Below, piece by piece: positions 61,186 to 64,000 of a stretch of 64,000 nt of DNA (position 1 is the first letter of the stretch; every line of letters starts with the position of its first letter). The notes beneath the pieces are model-generated. The model was not told the origin of the DNA. It ran no database searches and worked only from the letters and a program-made list of their open reading frames with translations. The DNA lies in assembly GCF_001027745.1 (NCBI RefSeq), contig NZ_LECU01000006.1, positions 124,001 through 188,000 of the forward strand, read 5' to 3'. Origin of the DNA: Pedobacter sp. BMA (GTDB taxonomy: Bacteria > Bacteroidota > Bacteroidia > Sphingobacteriales > Sphingobacteriaceae). The translations under genes and the position numbers were made by a program.

Positions 61186-62868
61186 ATGAAAAAGGTTTTA
61201 TTATTGTTAATAACGACCATAATGTTTTTCGCATTACCGGTTGTTAAAAGTTATGCGGCTAAGTTGCAAGATACGACATCGGCCAGTGTACCAGACGATG
61301 TCGTTTTTACTGAAGTCGGTTCAGCAGCAGATAGTGCCGCAAATGGAATTGTTAAGGATACGGTAAAAAAAGATGATGTTGTTTCGGCTAAAAAAGTAGA
61401 AACTGTTGCGGGACAGGGGGGATCGGATAGTTTGTTCTCCGTTTTTGCTGCCGGATTTATAGCGGGCCTGATTGCTTTTTTATTGCCATGTATATTTCCT
61501 ATGGTACCTTTAACAGTAAGCTATTTTACTAAAAGAGCTGAGACAAAAGGTAAGGGGATTCAAGGTGCTGTTATTTATGGTGTTTCAATTATTGTCATCT
61601 ATGTTCTGCTTGGGCTACTGATTACTATAATATTTGGGGCAAGTGCGTTGAATGAACTTGCCACGGATGGTTTCTTTAATGTATTTATCTTCTTAGTGCT
61701 TTTAATTTTCGGAATTTCATTTCTTGGAGCGTTCGAAATTACCCTGCCAAGCTCGTTTGTAAATAAAATGGATTCAAAGTCTGATTCCAAGGGGCTGACA
61801 GGGATATTTTTTATGGCGGCAACGCTTGCTGTTGTTTCATTTTCCTGTACCGGTCCTCTGATTGGTACATTACTTGTTACCGTTGGACAAAGTGGAGGTT
61901 TTCTAGCACCTGTAATGGGTATGTTCGGGTTTTCTCTCGCCTTAGCTTTGATATTTGTGGTATTTGCAATATTCCCAAGCTGGCTTACAGGGCTGCCGAA
62001 GTCAGGGGGCTGGTTAAACTCTGTTAAGGTTGTTTTAGGACTTATCGAAATTGCACTCGCACTTAAATTTCTATCAACAGCTGATCTAGCATATCACTGG
62101 GGGATATTGGACAGAGAGGTATTTATTTCGATTTGGATAGTAATTGCATTTATACTGGGTTTTTACATTATCGGAAAAATTAAATTTTCACACGATAGCG
62201 ACTTGCCATATGTTTCGACTGCAAGACTATTTATCGCGGGAGTTGCTTTTACTTTTGCATTTTATTTAATACCTGGCTTGTTTGGTGCCCCATTAAAAGC
62301 AGTCAGCGCTTTGGTTCCACCCATGTCTACACAGGATTTTGTGTTGGGACAAGAGGGCGGTTCGGCCGTGGCACAAACTGTTGCAGCTCACTCAAAAAGG
62401 AAGTATGCTGATTTTTTACATATTCCACACCAAATCGATGGTTTCTTCGATTACGAAGAAGCGCTGGCCTATGCTAGAGAGGTTAAAAAACCGTTGTTCC
62501 TAGATTTTACTGGTCACGGTTGCGTGAACTGCAGGGAAATGGAAGCGAGGGTATGGTCGGATCCCCGGGTGTTAAAAAAGTTGAAAGAGGACTATATCGT
62601 TGTTTCTTTATACACGGATGATAAAACGGCCTTGCCGGAGTCTGAACAATTTGATTCGAAGGTCTTGGAAACAAGAGTTAATACTGTTGGGAAAAAGTTT
62701 AAGCATTTACAAGCCGAAAGATTTAACACAATTTCGCAGCCTTATTACGTACTTTTGGGCACAGATGAAAAAGAATTGGTTTCTCCTCCGATTGGAGTTG
62801 AATTTAATATAGATGCATATCTGCAATATCTTGATAAGGGTCTTGCTGCATTTGCAAAAAAACAGTAA
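61186..62868 (+). CDS. dsbD: Thiol:disulfide interchange protein DsbD-like (TM plus thioredoxin domain)
   Basis: This 560-residue protein has a signal peptide, a low-complexity spacer (about 25-80), and then the CcdA-type eight-TM electron conduit with Cys in LLPCIFPM and SFSCTGPL. A C-terminal thioredoxin domain has GHGCVNCREME. Together they transfer electrons from cytoplasmic thioredoxin to periplasmic disulfide proteins. The N-terminal alpha domain is absent, but a separate protein at 60592 supplies it. pfkA starts 1 nt after its stop. Confidence 0.94.
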   Translation: MKKVLLLLITTIMFFALPVVKSYAAKLQDTTSASVPDDVVFTEVGSAADSAANGIVKDTVKKDDVVSAKKVETVAGQGGSDSLFSVFAAGFIAGLIAFLLPCIFPMVPLTVSYFTKRAETKGKGIQGAVIYGVSIIVIYVLLGLLITIIFGASALNELATDGFFNVFIFLVLLIFGISFLGAFEITLPSSFVNKMDSKSDSKGLTGIFFMAATLAVVSFSCTGPLIGTLLVTVGQSGGFLAPVMGMFGFSLALALIFVVFAIFPSWLTGLPKSGGWLNSVKVVLGLIEIALALKFLSTADLAYHWGILDREVFISIWIVIAFILGFYIIGKIKFSHDSDLPYVSTARLFIAGVAFTFAFYLIPGLFGAPLKAVSALVPPMSTQDFVLGQEGGSAVAQTVAAHSKRKYADFLHIPHQIDGFFDYEEALAYAREVKKPLFLDFTGHGCVNCREMEARVWSDPRVLKKLKEDYIVVSLYTDDKTALPESEQFDSKVLETRVNTVGKKFKHLQAERFNTISQPYYVLLGTDEKELVSPPIGVEFNIDAYLQYLDKGLAAFAKKQ

Positions 62869-62869
62869 A

Positions 62870-63853
62870 ATGAATAAGATTAAGAAAATAGGTGTTTTAA
62901 CCTCTGGTGGCGATTCGCCAGGCATGAACGCTGCAATCAGAGCTGTAGTAAGGGCTTCAATCTACTACGATATCGAAGTTGTTGGATTTGTTCGCGGATA
63001 TGAAGGCTTGATTAACAATGATTTCGTTCCGATGGATCGTAAATCTGTGGCTAATATTATCCAAAGGGGCGGAACAATTCTTAAAACTGCCCGTAGCGAT
63101 GCTTTCAGGACCATTGAAGGCCGCAATCAGGCATATCAAAACTTAAAAGCTCAGGCTGTTGATGCTTTAGTTGTTATTGGTGGAGATGGAACGTTTACCG
63201 GGGCTAATGTTTTTTCCAAGGAACACGATTTACCGATAGTTGGTTTGCCTGGCACTATTGATAATGATTTGGCAGGAACAGACTTTACGATTGGTTATGA
63301 TTCTGCATTAAACACCGTTATCGATGCTGTGGACCGAATCAGAGACACTGCTGAATCTCATGACAGGCTTTTCATTGTTGAGGTAATGGGCCGTGATTCG
63401 GGTTTAATAGCGTTGAGAAGTGGTATTGGTGTTGGCGCAGAGGCAATAATGATCCCTGAAGCTAATATGAATGCCGATGATATTCTCCACAAGCTGGAGC
63501 ATAGCCGTAAAGATAAGGCTTCTAAGATTATCATCGTTGCCGAAGGGGATGATACCGGTGGAGCGTTTAAAGTTGGTGAGATTTTACAGGAAAAATATCC
63601 TCATTACGATACTAAAGTTTCTATTTTGGGACACATTCAACGTGGGGGTAAACCTACATGTATGGACCGTGTTTTGGCGAGCCAACTGGGAGTTGCTGCA
63701 GTTGAAGGATTAATTAATGGGGAAAGCCGCGTAATGGCAGGGCAAATGAATCGGGAAATTGTATTCACGCCATTTGATCATGCTATTAAACATATTGATG
63801 CGGAGAAAGTAAGCTCTACATGGCTAAAGCTTATTGATATCCTCTCTTTCTAA
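62870..63853 (+). CDS. pfkA: ATP-dependent 6-phosphofructokinase
   Basis: This enzyme of about 327 residues phosphorylates fructose-6-phosphate in glycolysis. GVLTSGGDSPGMNAA, GGDGTF (Gly, not Asp, marks ATP use), PGTIDNDLAGTDFTIGYDSA, EVMGRDSGLIAL and ILGHIQRGGKP are intact. An in-frame start at 62813 lies inside dsbD and is rejected for the ATG at 62870 (MNKIKK). It directly abuts dsbD, so co-transcription is likely, and it is followed by a terminator. Confidence 0.96.
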   Translation: MNKIKKIGVLTSGGDSPGMNAAIRAVVRASIYYDIEVVGFVRGYEGLINNDFVPMDRKSVANIIQRGGTILKTARSDAFRTIEGRNQAYQNLKAQAVDALVVIGGDGTFTGANVFSKEHDLPIVGLPGTIDNDLAGTDFTIGYDSALNTVIDAVDRIRDTAESHDRLFIVEVMGRDSGLIALRSGIGVGAEAIMIPEANMNADDILHKLEHSRKDKASKIIIVAEGDDTGGAFKVGEILQEKYPHYDTKVSILGHIQRGGKPTCMDRVLASQLGVAAVEGLINGESRVMAGQMNREIVFTPFDHAIKHIDAEKVSSTWLKLIDILSF

Positions 63854-63887
63854 AACATCGGGCTCCATTTAGGAGCCCGATGTTTTT
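63852..63887. terminator. Terminator after pfkA
   Basis: AAAACATCGGGCTCC pairs with GGAGCCCGATGTTTT over a 5-nt loop. It serves pfkA on the plus strand and reaches the convergent YbjQ-like stop at 63886. Confidence 0.88.
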
Positions 63888-64000
63888 ACAAGTCTTCCAG
63901 AATAACAGCGGTACCATTGGCGCTAACCATAAGCATGCTGCCTCCGCTACCCACCGTTTCATAGTCCAAGTCGATACCAACGATAGCATTTGCACCTAAT
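63886..64000 (-). CDS. YbjQ/UPF0145-family protein (N-terminus beyond window)
   Basis: This is the C-terminal 37 residues of a minus-strand gene: [20 protein letters not shown], then the terminal block [17 protein letters not shown]. This is the conserved tail of the heavy-metal-binding-like YbjQ family, which forms pentameric rings and has no proven function. The stop TAA is at 63886-63888. The rest lies to the right of the window. Confidence 0.85.
   Translation of the reverse strand, partial: LGANAIVGIDLDYETVGSGGSMLMVSANGTAVILEDL

Overview
The window is a gene-dense, AT-rich stretch of a Bacteroidota chromosome, most likely a Sphingobacteriaceae member close to Pedobacter. This is inferred from protein wording and promoter style, with no database search. 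Many genes carry the Bacteroidota promoter -7 box (TAnnTTTG) and lack clear Shine-Dalgarno sites. Lineage-typical families are present: HYC_CC_PP protein, DUF6952, DUF4175, DUF2911, an Ig-like lipoprotein after mnmG, and split DsbD. I see no tRNA, rRNA, CRISPR array, insertion sequence or prophage. It is core chromosome with a few accessory genes.

Layout. 0-6 kb: partial HYC_CC_PP protein, secreted cyclophilin, a RelE/ParE-type toxin-antitoxin pair, xth, a 52-residue HigA-like mini-ORF coupled to 5-formyl-THF cyclo-ligase, two tandem EF-P paralogues, and a peroxiredoxin/thioredoxin/DUF6952 operon. 6-18 kb: PEP carboxylase, a TetR-TolC-EmrA-EmrB efflux operon with a clear operator, a small membrane protein, a DUF2911 protein, and a phospholipase C plus glycerophosphodiesterase pair. 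18-29 kb: DUF4175 giant, a phased 11-bp repeat array, ybeY, a 690-bp gene-free gap, an ABC-F ATPase, two parS-like centromere sites, mnmG, an Ig-like lipoprotein, and gamma carbonic anhydrase. 29-38 kb: divergent nadB/nadA, a dicarboxylate symporter, thiL, rmuC, purU, and a zinc membrane peptidase. 38-47 kb: DsbA/FrnE-like protein, M14 peptidase, thioesterase, GH43-like protein, a CPBP-DUF2007-cdsA operon, dusB, and apaG. 47-64 kb: DUF3820, mfd, DUF2752/TM2, a Nif3 and zinc-ribbon pair, a TPR protein, a KAS III-like enzyme, an rsfS-ftsH-LUD protein run, birA, split dsbD, pfkA and the end of a YbjQ-family gene.

Themes. The strongest non-coding signals are: two parS-type palindromes directly ahead of mnmG, which suggest the replication origin domain; an array of about ten 11-bp units arranged as an inverted repeat between the DUF4175 gene and ybeY; and a perfect palindrome inside the TetR promoter. 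The most interesting protein-level observation is the EF-P pair, whose functional loops differ at the residue that is normally modified (Lys in one copy, Asn in the other). Several promoters sit only 3-5 nt from the start codon, which suggests near-leaderless transcripts.
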